This document shows positions 40,576 through 50,104 of a stretch of DNA of 64,000 nt, in pieces. Below the pieces are notes generated by a model that worked only from the letters and a program-made list of their open reading frames with translations, was not told the origin of the DNA and did no database searches. Location: the NCBI GenBank assembly GCA_900473685.1, contig UCNE01000013.1, positions 124,001-188,000 of the forward strand, written 5' to 3'. The stretch is from Hyphomicrobiales bacterium (GTDB lineage: Bacteria > Pseudomonadota > Alphaproteobacteria > Rhizobiales > Rhizobiaceae). Numbering within the stretch: the stretch's first letter is position 1; each line of letters opens with the position of its first letter. Made by a program: the position numbers and the translations under genes.

Positions 40576-41127
40576 TTATGGGGTGGGCGTTACCGGCGCC
40601 GCACCATCGATCGGCTGCTGGCCGGCGGTCAGCGTTGCGCTCAGCTCCTTGGTCGCAGCCGCATTCAGGTCGCGGGAAATACCGGCGCCCCAGATGTCGG
40701 CAGCCTTGATCATCTCGCGCGAAGCGATCGGGCCGTCGTTCAAAAGCTTCTTGCCGGCGTCGGACGTATAGAAGGTCGCAATCGCGTTCAGCTGTTCGAC
40801 GGTAAAGGTCTTGGCATAGATCGTTGCCGCTTCACGCTCGAGGTCGGCGCGTCGTGCAGCCAGCTCAAGAGCCTTGGCGTCAACCGTCTTGGAAATCAGG
40901 TCTTCATAGTTCGGCGAGGACTGGATGAGCGTCGTCTTCAGGCGTTCGGCCAGGTTCGGCAGGATGTTGTCAAAACCGTTGGTGGCATTGATCGCGGCAA
41001 TGGCGGCGCGCGCAGCCTTGATTTGTTCGTCCGTGACATCCTGTGCCCGCAAGGCCGGAACCATGACGGCGGAAAGGATGATGGCCGTTGCAGCCACTGT
41101 ACGGCCGAGACCTGCGAAATTGATCAT
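40576..41127 (-). CDS. DUF2059 domain-containing exported protein
   Basis: A 183-residue protein with a signal peptide (cleavage after ALRA-QD, residue 28). The DUF2059 core follows, with the typical FTVEQLNAIATFYTSDAGKKLL segment (residues about 110-131). The family is periplasmic and uncharacterised. CAGGAG precedes the ATG at 41127. It is monocistronic. Confidence 0.88.
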   Translation of the reverse strand: MINFAGLGRTVAATAIILSAVMVPALRAQDVTDEQIKAARAAIAAINATNGFDNILPNLAERLKTTLIQSSPNYEDLISKTVDAKALELAARRADLEREAATIYAKTFTVEQLNAIATFYTSDAGKKLLNDGPIASREMIKAADIWGAGISRDLNAAATKELSATLTAGQQPIDGAAPVTPTP

Positions 41128-41286
41128 GTCTGTAACGCTCCTGTCAGTTGACGCCGGGTTGCGCGCGCGTCTTGCACCTGCGAACCCCTGCATAATCCAA
41201 TTTTAAAGCTGTCGCCACTGCATCGGGCAATCCCGACCGGCGGCGGCGCCATAACAATCCGGCGCGACCCCTTCGGCCGCAACCGG

Positions 41287-41979
41287 TCAAGCCGTCATCA
41301 CCCTCGCCCCCGCCGGACCGGCGATGATGGCAAGCGATGCGATGCCGATGAATAGTCCATGTTCGACCACGCCGGGAATGGCGTTCAGTTCGCGTGCAAG
41401 CGCATCTGCATCAGGAATGCGGCCAAAAGATGCATCCAGAATCAGATGTCCACCGTCCGTCATGAACGGCCCGTCGCCCGAAGCGCGGACCGAGATTTCT
41501 CCGGAAAGCCCATGCCGTTCTGCAAGCTTTTCAATGGCAATGCGGGTGGACGCCAGCCCGAAGACGTTCACTTCGATCGGCAGTTTGAAAGCGCCGAGCG
41601 TCTCGACCACCTTGGTTTCGTCGGCAATGACGATCATCCGCGCCGACGCGCAGGCAACGATCTTTTCGCGCAGCAGTGCACCGCCGCCGCCCTTGATCAG
41701 CCGCAGCATCGGATCCACTTCATCCGCGCCATCGATGGTCAGGTCGAGTTCCGGCAGTTCCTCAAGCGACTTCAGCGGCACGCCAAGTTCAAGGCAAAGC
41801 CTTGCCGTGCGCTCCGATGTCGGTACACCCTCGACCCGAAAGCCCGTTGCCACTTTTTCGGCCAGCAGACGGACGAATTCCTCCGCCGTCGAACCGGTAC
41901 CGATCCCAAGTCTCATGCCGTCTTCGACATAGTCGAGCGCTGCCGCTGCAGCCTTGATCTTCATTTGACGGGCGTCCAT
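41287..41979 (-). CDS. rpiA: Ribose-5-phosphate isomerase A
   Basis: Interconverts ribose 5-phosphate and ribulose 5-phosphate in the pentose phosphate pathway. The 230-residue length is normal. Family motifs are [31 protein letters not shown] and the Glu-containing DETKVV. The ATG at 41979 is placed ten bases after GAGGAG; an ATG nine bases earlier is too close to that site. It is divergent from gph. Confidence 0.95.
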   Translation of the reverse strand: MDARQMKIKAAAAALDYVEDGMRLGIGTGSTAEEFVRLLAEKVATGFRVEGVPTSERTARLCLELGVPLKSLEELPELDLTIDGADEVDPMLRLIKGGGGALLREKIVACASARMIVIADETKVVETLGAFKLPIEVNVFGLASTRIAIEKLAERHGLSGEISVRASGDGPFMTDGGHLILDASFGRIPDADALARELNAIPGVVEHGLFIGIASLAIIAGPAGARVMTA

Positions 41980-42198
41980 GCGCCACATTCTCCTCAAAAC
42001 GCGCCGATGGGCGGCAGTAAAAACCTCGCGCCCCTTCGTTCCGTTGAGACGTTTACACGGCTGCAACGGCAAACAAAAGCCCCAATAGCGCAGCCATGCA
42101 ATTGCATGGCGGGCACGATCGCGGAAAGTTGCAATTGCTTTTTCCTGCGGCTTCCCCTACCCGGATGGCAACATTCCCACAGGTTTCAAGAGGTTCCA

Positions 42199-42876
42199 GT
42201 GTCCGCATCCGTTGTCGTCTTTGATCTTGATGGAACCCTCGTCGATACAGCACCCGACCTGGTCGCAAGCCTCAACCATGCGGTCACGCAGGCAGGGCTC
42301 GCACCGGTGACCTATGACGACCTGACGCATCTTGTCGGCCACGGCGCCAAGGCGATGATCGAGCGCACCTTCACACTGCGCGGCAAGGCGCTCTCCAGCA
42401 CGGACCTCGATTGGCAGATGAAGGAATTCATCGACTTCTATCATGGCTCGATGCCGGGCGATTCGTTCCCCTATCCCGGCGTCGTCACCGCCATGGACCG
42501 CCTGTCTGCCGCCGGTTACACGCTGGCCGTCTGCACCAACAAGCTGGAAATGCTGGCCAGGAGCCTGTTGGAGGGTCTCGGCCTGACCTCCCGCTTTGCG
42601 GCCATTACCGGCGGCGACACCTTTGCTGTGCGCAAGCCGGATGCCGAACATCTTCTGTCGACCATCCGCCTGGCCGGTGGATCGCCGGAGAAATCGGTGA
42701 TGATCGGCGATAGCCTCAACGACATCCTCGTCGCGAAAAACGCCTCCGTTCGCTCGATCGGCGTGCCCTTCGGCTATTCCGACGTGCCCGTTGAAAGCCT
42801 TCAGCCCGATATCATCGTCCGCCATTTCGACGAACTGACCCCCGACCTGATCGAGCGCCTGATCGCCCGGGCATAA
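42199..42876 (+). CDS. gph: Phosphoglycolate phosphatase
   Basis: HAD-superfamily hydrolase of 225 residues that dephosphorylates 2-phosphoglycolate. HAD motif I is FDLDGTLVDTAPD (residues 8-20), motif II is the Thr in AVCTNK, motif III is RKPDAEHL and motif IV is IGDSLNDILVAKNA. It starts with GTG at 42199, preceded by AAGAGG; no ATG is suitably placed. A bidirectional terminator follows. Confidence 0.92.
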   Translation: MSASVVVFDLDGTLVDTAPDLVASLNHAVTQAGLAPVTYDDLTHLVGHGAKAMIERTFTLRGKALSSTDLDWQMKEFIDFYHGSMPGDSFPYPGVVTAMDRLSAAGYTLAVCTNKLEMLARSLLEGLGLTSRFAAITGGDTFAVRKPDAEHLLSTIRLAGGSPEKSVMIGDSLNDILVAKNASVRSIGVPFGYSDVPVESLQPDIIVRHFDELTPDLIERLIARA

Positions 42877-42892
42877 AGCTCACTTGGACATG

Positions 42893-42921
42893 AAAAAGGC
42901 GGCTCGAAGCCGCCTTTTTTG
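42893..42921. terminator. Bidirectional terminator between gph and the L,D-transpeptidase gene
   Basis: AAAAAGGCGGC/GCCGCCTTTTTT hairpin with a short loop. The T run on one side and A run on the other let it end both converging transcripts. Confidence 0.92.
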
Positions 42922-42942
42922 TCGATCGTCCGGCGAGCGTCC

Positions 42943-44820
42943 TCAGCCTTCGGCGCGGCGTGCCACGCGTGTCGCTTCGAGTGCGCGCTCCATGTACATG
43001 TCGCGATCGTAGACGTCGTGGAAATATTCGACCGTACCGTCCTTGTTCGGCCATGCGGTGAAATAGGCGACATAGACCGGAATCTTCTGCGGCACGGACA
43101 CGCCTTTGTTGCGGCCACCAGCGATCTGCTTGCCGATATCGTCAACCGACGTGCCGAGCACGGCCGCCGCCATCCGGCGCGGATCGGCCAGACGCACGCA
43201 ACCATGGCTGAGCGCCCGGTCGTCCTTCTTGAAGAAGCTCTTCGACGGAGTATCGTGCATATAGATGGCATGCGTATTCGGGAACAGGATCTTCAGTTCG
43301 CCCAGCGCATTGTCGCTGCTTGGCGGCTGGCGCACGGCGACACCGGCCGTCGAGCCGTTCCAGTTGACATCATAGGACGACACCGGCCGCCCCTTCAGTT
43401 CCACTTGGTAGCCGAGACGATCGAGATAGCCCGGGTCGTTGCGCAGCTTGGGCAGCATCTCGTTGATGATGATAGACTGCGGCACGCCCCAGTATGGATT
43501 GAATTCGACGGTCTGGATCTCATCCTGGAAGAAGAATGTCTGGTGCGCCTTGGAACCGACGACAACCCGCATCGAGAACTGTTCGGCGCCCTGATCGTGA
43601 TAATAGACCATGTAGGCAGGTTGGTTGATAAAGACATAGCGGCTGCCGAGATCAGCGGGCAGCCAGCGCGCCTGCTCCATGGCGATCCGCACTTTCGCGG
43701 CCTTGCTTTCGGTGGTGTCGCCACCCGTCAGGATGCGGATCGACGCCTTGCCGACGACGCCGTCCGGCGTCAGCCCGTGTTCCTTCTGGAAGCTTTCGAC
43801 CAGCGCCACCAGTTCCGGCGTATAATCCGGCGTCCCCTGGTATGCTGACAGCGTCAGCGCATGTTCCACCTTCAGCGCATCGGAACCCTTGACGCGAATT
43901 GCAGCGACCACATTGGCCAATTCCGGATTGCTGATACCCGGTTTCAGAAGCGTGCCCGGTGCAATCGTGATCCGCGGCGCATCGCCGGTCTGCGCCTGCA
44001 GTGCCGCCAGTTCCCGCTTCAACGCCAGGAATTCAACGCCGGAAGGAGTCTGGGAGTTCAGATAGGCCGCAACATCGTGGCTTCTGGCGATATTGCCCAG
44101 CTTACCGGCCAGATTGACATCCTTGCGCTTGAAATCGTGATAACCGGAAATCTTGTTCGGATCGATGCGGCCGCGCACGGTGTCGGCGATATAGGTCAGC
44201 GTTGCGGCCGACAGCTGGATCTCGAACTCGACGAGGGATTTTTCACGCGCAGCCATGTCGTTGCGGTCGAACGTATCGGACGGAACGGTGACGGCATAGT
44301 CCTGCGGATCAAGACCGACGCTCGCCGCCTGCCCCAGGACCGTCAGGGCGGCCTTGGCGGCTGCGTTCGGGGCATCGCCATCAATCCAGACGAACCCATC
44401 GCGGCCGGTATAGAAAGTCTCGATCGCCTTGGCGACATCGGCCGGCGCATAGGCCGTGACGTCGGGGAGAAACTGACGGGCATCGGTGAGCGCAGCGGCT
44501 GGAGCCGGCGGCAGGACGTCGCTGCGAACGGACCCGGTTACCACCGGATCGACGAGCTTTGCCGTGGCGATCCGGCGCAGCGGCTCAGCCTTGTACGTAT
44601 AATACTGCGGCGAAGTCACCTTCGGCAGCGGGCGAGCGGCCTGCTTCTGCACAGGCTGGGTCTGCTCAACACCCGGCAGGGGCTGAACCTCTTCGACAAC
44701 CGGCTTTTTCTTCCGGAAAAGATCCAGAAGATTCAGCGCCTCAGCGCGCTGCACACCGAGAGAGGCGAACGCACACCCGGTCATCAGTGTCACGATCGCA
44801 GCAGTCTTCATCAACTTCAT
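42943..44820 (-). CDS. L,D-transpeptidase, YcbB type
   Basis: A 625-residue exported peptidoglycan cross-linking enzyme. It has a signal peptide (cleavage about ERAEA), a scaffold domain, a peptidoglycan-binding domain near residues 345-390 (LVESFQKEHGLTPDGVVGKAS) and a YkuD catalytic domain at about 410-560. The catalytic motif is HDTPSKSFF followed by SHGCVRL, with the nucleophilic Cys. It makes 3-3 cross-links in Rhizobiales walls. It is monocistronic. Confidence 0.93.
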   Translation of the reverse strand: MKLMKTAAIVTLMTGCAFASLGVQRAEALNLLDLFRKKKPVVEEVQPLPGVEQTQPVQKQAARPLPKVTSPQYYTYKAEPLRRIATAKLVDPVVTGSVRSDVLPPAPAAALTDARQFLPDVTAYAPADVAKAIETFYTGRDGFVWIDGDAPNAAAKAALTVLGQAASVGLDPQDYAVTVPSDTFDRNDMAAREKSLVEFEIQLSAATLTYIADTVRGRIDPNKISGYHDFKRKDVNLAGKLGNIARSHDVAAYLNSQTPSGVEFLALKRELAALQAQTGDAPRITIAPGTLLKPGISNPELANVVAAIRVKGSDALKVEHALTLSAYQGTPDYTPELVALVESFQKEHGLTPDGVVGKASIRILTGGDTTESKAAKVRIAMEQARWLPADLGSRYVFINQPAYMVYYHDQGAEQFSMRVVVGSKAHQTFFFQDEIQTVEFNPYWGVPQSIIINEMLPKLRNDPGYLDRLGYQVELKGRPVSSYDVNWNGSTAGVAVRQPPSSDNALGELKILFPNTHAIYMHDTPSKSFFKKDDRALSHGCVRLADPRRMAAAVLGTSVDDIGKQIAGGRNKGVSVPQKIPVYVAYFTAWPNKDGTVEYFHDVYDRDMYMERALEATRVARRAEG

Positions 44821-45383
44821 TGGCTCACTCGTCCCCGTATCGCATTGCCGCCATCAGCGGTTCGCGCCTGATGCTCCGTCATGTCACCAGGCTTTCGTAC
44901 TTATAAGAAAGGATGGTGAATGAAAAGGAAACGCGCACGCCGGAAGGCCTCCGCAGACCGTCACAAATGTGTGAAAGCACCTGCATGAAGAAGACGGATG
45001 ACGGTGCCCAAAAATTTGAATTCCTTGCGTTATTTTTTGACGGCGGGAAAATCCGGCGGTCTTTGAGGAAATTGCCGTGGAAACGGCCAAAACTATCCGC
45101 CCCGCTTGTGTCTGAAAAGGCACAGCATCAGCGCCGCTTTCCAGCCTGACCGGTCCGCGCTGCGGACGATCGCAGGAAACGCCGGCTGGATGATATTTTA
45201 AACGATTGTAGCATGGCGCACGCCGCCGCAACCTCTTTACAAGCACCGGCCACCTGGGCCAGAGAGAACCGCATCACAGCTTCGGACCGCCGTACCCGGC
45301 GGCCAGACCCACCTTCCGGTGTTGCGCCGCCCGGCCTTGAAACCGCCACGGCCTTGCACCGCATGACGAAAGCAGGGATTACG
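44821..45383. other. Intergenic region between L,D-transpeptidase and fumC
   Basis: This gap of about 560 bases contains the divergent promoters of both genes. An AT-rich stretch lies around 45010-45050 (AAAAATTTGAATTCC, TTATTTTTTGACG), and another short one at about 45195. Small open frames here (for example plus 44913-45149, minus 45128-45400) have unconvincing composition. I see no hairpin terminator or known RNA. Confidence 0.5.
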
Positions 45384-46775
45384 ATGACATCAACGCGCAC
45401 AGAAACAGATACGTTCGGCCCGATCGAAGTCGCCAGCGACCGCTATTGGGGCGCACAGGCACAACGCTCGCTTGGCAATTTCAAGATCGGCTGGGAAAAG
45501 CAGCCGCTGTCGATCGTGCGTGCTCTGGGCATCGTCAAGCAGGCCGCCGCCCGCGCCAACATGGAACTGCAGGGCCTTGACCCGACAGTCGGCAACGCCA
45601 TCATCGCGGCCGCCCAGGAAGTCATCGACGGCAAGCTCGACGAGCATTTTCCGCTCGTCGTCTGGCAGACCGGCTCCGGCACGCAGTCGAACATGAACGC
45701 CAACGAAGTGATCTCCAACCGGGCGATCGAAATGCTCGGCGGCGTCATGGGCTCGAAGAAGCCGGTCCACCCCAACGACCATGTCAACATGAGCCAGTCG
45801 TCGAACGACACCTATCCGACGGCCATGCACATCGCTTGCGCCGAGCGCGTCGTCCACGATCTCCTGCCGGCATTGAAGCACCTGCATGCAGCCCTCGTCG
45901 CCAAGGTGAAGGCCTTCGATCACATCATCAAGATCGGCCGCACGCACACGCAGGACGCCACGCCGCTGACGCTCGGCCAGGAGTTTTCCGGCTATGCCGC
46001 CCAGGTCGCCTCCTCGATCAAGCGCATCGAAATGACCCTACCGGGCTTGTGCGAACTCGCCCAGGGCGGCACGGCCGTCGGAACCGGCCTCAACGCGCCG
46101 ATCGGCTTTGCCGAAAAGGTTGCGGACGAGATTGCCAAGATCACCGGCATCGCGTTTGTCACGGCACCCAACAAATTCGAGGCGCTGGCCGCCCATGATT
46201 CCATGGTCTTCAGCCATGGCGCCATCAATTCGGCAGCCGCTGCCCTGTTCAAGATCGCCAACGATATCCGCTTCCTCGGCTCAGGCCCGCGTTCGGGCCT
46301 TGGCGAATTGTCGCTGCCGGAAAACGAACCGGGTTCGTCGATCATGCCGGGCAAGGTCAACCCGACCCAGTGCGAAGCGCTGACCCAGGTCTGCGTCCAG
46401 GTGTTCGGCAACAACGCTGCCCTCACCTTTGCCGGCAGCCAGGGCCATTTCGAACTCAACGTCTACAATCCGTTGATGGCCTATAACTTCCTGCAATCGG
46501 TCCAGCTCCTGTCGGACGCCGTGGTCTCCTTCACCGACAATTGCGTTGTCGGCATCGAGGCCCGCGAAGACAATATCAAGGCGGCGCTCGACCGCTCCTT
46601 GATGCTGGTCACCGCCCTTGCCCCGAAGATCGGCTACGACAACGCCGCCAAGATCGCCAAGACCGCGCACAAGAACGGCACAACCCTGCGTGAAGAAGCT
46701 GTTGGCGGCGGTTACGTCACCGACGCGGAGTTCGATGCGGCGGTTCGGCCCGAAACGATGATCAGCCCTTCCTGA
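45384..46775 (+). CDS. fumC: Class II fumarate hydratase
   Basis: Iron-independent TCA-cycle enzyme converting fumarate to malate, 463 residues, the usual length. The signature [11 protein letters not shown] is at about residue 315, the active-site His is in [24 protein letters not shown], and the N-terminal DTFGPIEV is typical. The ATG at 45384 is preceded by CAGGG. A terminator follows at 46807. Confidence 0.96.
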   Translation: MTSTRTETDTFGPIEVASDRYWGAQAQRSLGNFKIGWEKQPLSIVRALGIVKQAAARANMELQGLDPTVGNAIIAAAQEVIDGKLDEHFPLVVWQTGSGTQSNMNANEVISNRAIEMLGGVMGSKKPVHPNDHVNMSQSSNDTYPTAMHIACAERVVHDLLPALKHLHAALVAKVKAFDHIIKIGRTHTQDATPLTLGQEFSGYAAQVASSIKRIEMTLPGLCELAQGGTAVGTGLNAPIGFAEKVADEIAKITGIAFVTAPNKFEALAAHDSMVFSHGAINSAAAALFKIANDIRFLGSGPRSGLGELSLPENEPGSSIMPGKVNPTQCEALTQVCVQVFGNNAALTFAGSQGHFELNVYNPLMAYNFLQSVQLLSDAVVSFTDNCVVGIEAREDNIKAALDRSLMLVTALAPKIGYDNAAKIAKTAHKNGTTLREEAVGGGYVTDAEFDAAVRPETMISPS

Positions 46776-46806
46776 TATATCGACACACAATCTCCGGTAG
46801 ATCATT

Positions 46807-46833
46807 CGGGCAGCCATCACGGCTGCCCGTTTT
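46807..46833 (+). terminator. Rho-independent terminator after fumC
   Basis: CGGGCAGCC/GGCTGCCCG stem with a five-base loop followed by four T, 31 bases after the fumC stop. Confidence 0.85.
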
Positions 46834-46957
46834 CGTTTGGCAACCCGGCAGGCTTTATTTACGCGCAATCTAATTGACCAAATTTGCCAAACGTTAAGCC
46901 TTCCAAAATCTTTGATCCCTAAAACTAACAGCCGAGACAACAAAACAGGAGCTTGCC

Positions 46958-48025
46958 ATGCAAGCGGCTTCGAACAAGACACAAATCCCGGATATCGCAG
47001 CGCAGGTAACCTATGCGATGCGCATCATGGGTATCGCGCCGCTGCCACGCAACTATGAGCTTTATTATGAAGCCTATATCGGCTCCAATCCGAAGTTGAC
47101 CAAGGAGCTGGCAGCGCTCGGCAGCCGTGCAAGCCAGGAAGAACTGGACGAGATCGGCGCCCGCTATTTCAGCCATGTCCACCATGCCGCCGGCATCGAT
47201 CGGGCGCACAACCATCTGACCAGCGAACTCGCCGAACTCTTGAAGCTCCTCAAGGATGAACAGTTCGCGCTGGAGAACTACAACAAGCTGCTGGACGAGA
47301 CCTATCAGAACATCACCGGCAAGAGCAGCTCCAGTGCCGAAATCCTGCGCCAATGCGTCAGCCTCTTGACCGAGGCGACAGCGGACACGATGAACCAGGG
47401 CAAGGAGCGGGCGGAAAACGTTTCGCTGAAATCCTTCGAGATGGAAGTCATCCGCCAGGAACTCGATGAGTACAAGCGCATCGCCAATACGGATTCGCTG
47501 ACCCGCCTCGCCAACCGCCGGGCTTTCGACGAGAAACTCGCCTCGATCTACAATTCCGAGCAGCAGCGCACCTTTACCGGCCTGCTAATCGCCGACATCG
47601 ACCATTTCAAGAAGGTCAATGACAGCTACGGCCATCCGGTCGGTGACAAGATTTTGGCCACCGTCGGCACGGTCATCCGCGCCAACCTGCGCCGCGACGC
47701 CTTTGTCGCACGCACCGGCGGCGAGGAATTCGCCATCATTCTCAGCGACAACAGTCTTGACGAAAGCCTGCAGGTGGCCGAGCGCATCCGCAATGCACTG
47801 GCAACCACGCCCTTCAAGAATTCCAAGACCGGCGTCAACTACGGCCCGATCACGCTGTCCGTCGGCGTCTGCCAGGCATCGCATGCCGATGACCCGACCG
47901 ACCTCTACAACAAGGCCGACATCGCGCTCTATTGCGCCAAGAACGCCGGCCGCAACAGGACAATCCTGTTTGAAGACGGCATGAAGAAGGATTCTGGCAA
48001 GAACTGGCTGATCTACCGCAAATAG
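46958..48025 (+). CDS. GGDEF domain protein (diguanylate cyclase)
   Basis: Soluble protein of 355 residues. An N-terminal helical domain (about 1-165) of a type common in alphaproteobacterial cyclases precedes a GGDEF domain (about 175-345) with RTGGEEFAI and DIDHFKKVNDSYGH intact. It should synthesise cyclic di-GMP. I see no RxxD inhibitory site in the usual place and no membrane segment. ACAGGAG precedes the ATG. Confidence 0.93.
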   Translation: MQAASNKTQIPDIAAQVTYAMRIMGIAPLPRNYELYYEAYIGSNPKLTKELAALGSRASQEELDEIGARYFSHVHHAAGIDRAHNHLTSELAELLKLLKDEQFALENYNKLLDETYQNITGKSSSSAEILRQCVSLLTEATADTMNQGKERAENVSLKSFEMEVIRQELDEYKRIANTDSLTRLANRRAFDEKLASIYNSEQQRTFTGLLIADIDHFKKVNDSYGHPVGDKILATVGTVIRANLRRDAFVARTGGEEFAIILSDNSLDESLQVAERIRNALATTPFKNSKTGVNYGPITLSVGVCQASHADDPTDLYNKADIALYCAKNAGRNRTILFEDGMKKDSGKNWLIYRK

Positions 48026-48047
48026 GCGGAAATCCTGCTGTCGACCC

Positions 48048-48071
48048 AGGGCGCCCAAGTGGCGCCCTTTG
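48048..48071 (+). terminator. Weak terminator after the GGDEF gene
   Basis: AGGGCGCC/GGCGCCCT stem with a five-base loop and only three T. It may end the GGDEF transcript or that of the convergent gene. Confidence 0.45.
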
Positions 48072-48104
48072 CCGTTTCAGTTATCGCTGCCGGGTGCAGC
48101 CATG

Positions 48105-48908
48105 TTAGCGGCAGGCTGAAACACCAGCCGCCTTGCCAATGGCGATCAGTTCGGGACGGTATTCAAAATGCATGGTGTCGTAATGATACCAGCGCCCGCC
48201 CCAGATAAAACCGTGGCGCTCGAAAGCATCGACAATCTTCATCGGATACTTGTTCCTGTACTGCGCCACCCTGCCCGGCTTGCCGCCCGACCAGACCCAG
48301 TAATCCGCATATTTGGTGTTGATATCGATCGCCGCGCCAAAACTGTGAACCGAGATATTTGACGCACCGGACACCTTGCGCCAGTTGAAAGTACCGGCCG
48401 ATGGCGACAGAAACGCCTTCAACTCCGGAATCGCCTGCAATTCCGCATGCACTTTCTCAAGCGCTGCCGCCGCTCCTTGCCGCCCGGTGACGCGCAGGGT
48501 CTTGCCGAACCATTGAACCGGCACCAGCGATGCCTCGACGTCCCCGGCCGATTTGCCATAGAGCCGCATCATCAGCGCATCGCTGCGAATGCGGCCCGGA
48601 TCGAAATTGACATCCGGTTTGCTCTCGCACGGGCCTGCCGGATATAGCTGAGACAGACTGTCCTCGATATCGCCATTGGCCAGTTTCTCCGCATGGTCCT
48701 TCGCCTTGCCGTCATCAACCGGCATCGAATCGCCATCGCGAAAGCGAATACGCCCGCCTTCGGCCTTCGCCAGCGAACCGGGATAGGCAGCGGCCAGCAG
48801 GTCAAGCTTCTGCGCAAGCGTCAGCTCGGCCGCGCCGGCAGGAAACGCAACGGCCAGGCTGACTGCAATCGTCAGGTTGGCAAGCGCCCGCTCAATCGAC
48901 CGTGACAT
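48105..48908 (-). CDS. M15 family peptidase (D-alanyl-D-alanine carboxypeptidase-like)
   Basis: Exported 267-residue protein with a signal peptide (cleavage near GAA-EL, residue 27) and an M15 zinc-peptidase domain in the C-terminal half. Likely zinc and catalytic residues are SVHSFGAAIDIN (His and Asp) and the terminal HFEYRPEL. It would cut peptidoglycan stem peptides. The ATG at 48908 lies inside the end of the upstream gene, a 17-base overlap, so the two are translationally coupled. Confidence 0.87.
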   Translation of the reverse strand: MSRSIERALANLTIAVSLAVAFPAGAAELTLAQKLDLLAAAYPGSLAKAEGGRIRFRDGDSMPVDDGKAKDHAEKLANGDIEDSLSQLYPAGPCESKPDVNFDPGRIRSDALMMRLYGKSAGDVEASLVPVQWFGKTLRVTGRQGAAAALEKVHAELQAIPELKAFLSPSAGTFNWRKVSGASNISVHSFGAAIDINTKYADYWVWSGGKPGRVAQYRNKYPMKIVDAFERHGFIWGGRWYHYDTMHFEYRPELIAIGKAAGVSACR

Positions 48909-49278
48909 TGATATAGTCGCCGTCTGGCCCCCGGAATATCTGGACATTGATGACGGAACCGCCGCGCAACAGCGCCCGGGCCGCACGGTTCTCGATCGTG
49001 CCATACTCGATCATGCGCTCGGCCTTTTCGCGGTTGTTGGCGGAGGCAAAGAAGCTGTCGCCCTCGTCACCGGGCTGGCTGATGCCATAGCGATGATAAT
49101 TCGCCCGGTCCTGCCGGATGACCTGCCAAGGCTCAGTCAGCGCCTCACCATTGGAATTATAGAGGTCTTCCTCGCCGATATAGGCATTGTATTCCTCGAC
49201 CAGCCTGTCGGCCCGGGCAATACCGGCCGAAAGGCCGAAGGCCAGTACGGTTGTCAGAAATGCGGCCCTATATTTCAT
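48892..49278 (-). CDS. Small exported hypothetical protein
   Basis: A 128-residue protein with a signal peptide (cleavage after GIARA, residue 23) and an acidic mature part with no cysteines. GGGGATGG precedes the ATG at 49278. Its 3' end overlaps the start of the M15 peptidase gene, so it may be an accessory or inhibitor of that peptidase. This is inference from gene order only. I do not recognise the family. Confidence 0.8.
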   Translation of the reverse strand: MKYRAAFLTTVLAFGLSAGIARADRLVEEYNAYIGEEDLYNSNGEALTEPWQVIRQDRANYHRYGISQPGDEGDSFFASANNREKAERMIEYGTIENRAARALLRGGSVINVQIFRGPDGDYINVTVD

Positions 49279-49389
49279 TTTCCATCCCCCAACAGACACA
49301 ATCCGCGCTCCACCCCCATTTGGCGGACCGTGATTTCCTTTGCAGGAAAACGGTTCATCGCCAGGTTTTATTCGGCAGGTTTCTTGCCG

Positions 49390-49998
49390 CTACCACATCG
49401 TCTTTGCGGCGCGCTCCGCCCATTCGCGGTCATAGGTGTCCTTGTCGAAATCCGCCTTGGCGGCCTTCAGCAGCGTGCCGGGCGTCGGCAGCGACTGCGG
49501 ATCAACAAAACGCTCAGGGTTCCAGATCTGCGAACGGATCAGCGCCCGGGCGCACTGGAAATAGACTTCGCCGATGGTGACGACGATGACGCTGCGCGGA
49601 TGTTTGCCATCGACCTCGAACGAACCGGTCAACTGCGGGTCGACGCTGACCACGGCGGTGCCGTTGATCCGCATCGTGGTATTCGAGCCGGGGACCAGAA
49701 ACATCAACGCCACGCGCGGATCGCGGACGATATTGGCAAGCGAATCGACCCGGTTGTTGCCGCGCCAGTCCGGCATCAGCACCGTCTTGTCATCGGCGAT
49801 CCTGACCACACAGGCATCGTCACCGCGCGGCGAACAATCCAGCCCCTCCGGCCCGACGGTCGCAAGGGCTGCAAACGGGGCCGCTTCGATCATGCGGGCA
49901 TACTCCGCCGTCAGCTTGCTGGTCACCTTGACCAGCGATGCCTCGCTGCTGCCGCCATAAAGCGCCGTCAGCTCTTCCACTGTCCGAATAATCGTCAT
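49390..49998 (-). CDS. Pyridoxamine 5'-phosphate oxidase family protein
   Basis: A 202-residue FMN-binding split-barrel protein of the MSMEG_1061-like PPOX group. Conserved segments are FAALATVGPEGLDCSPRGD, LMPDWRGNNRVDSLANI and a C-terminal QIWNP. It may reduce a cofactor or small molecule; a true PdxH role is unlikely. GGAGAAACG precedes the ATG at 49998. It stands between two unrelated genes on the same strand. Confidence 0.88.
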   Translation of the reverse strand: MTIIRTVEELTALYGGSSEASLVKVTSKLTAEYARMIEAAPFAALATVGPEGLDCSPRGDDACVVRIADDKTVLMPDWRGNNRVDSLANIVRDPRVALMFLVPGSNTTMRINGTAVVSVDPQLTGSFEVDGKHPRSVIVVTIGEVYFQCARALIRSQIWNPERFVDPQSLPTPGTLLKAAKADFDKDTYDREWAERAAKTMW

Positions 49999-50104
49999 GC
50001 CGTTTCTCCGTCGGTCCCGTCTCAAGCAGCCCTCTCCACCGGGCCGTTGGCGATCCTTTCGACCGATAGCATGACGCCTTCGTGACGGCATCTTAGAAAA
50101 CCGC

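Noticed and set aside
44913..45149. 78-codon plus-strand frame in the gap before fumC
   Set aside because: No convincing Shine-Dalgarno and a biased, feature-free product; conservation would be needed to call it.
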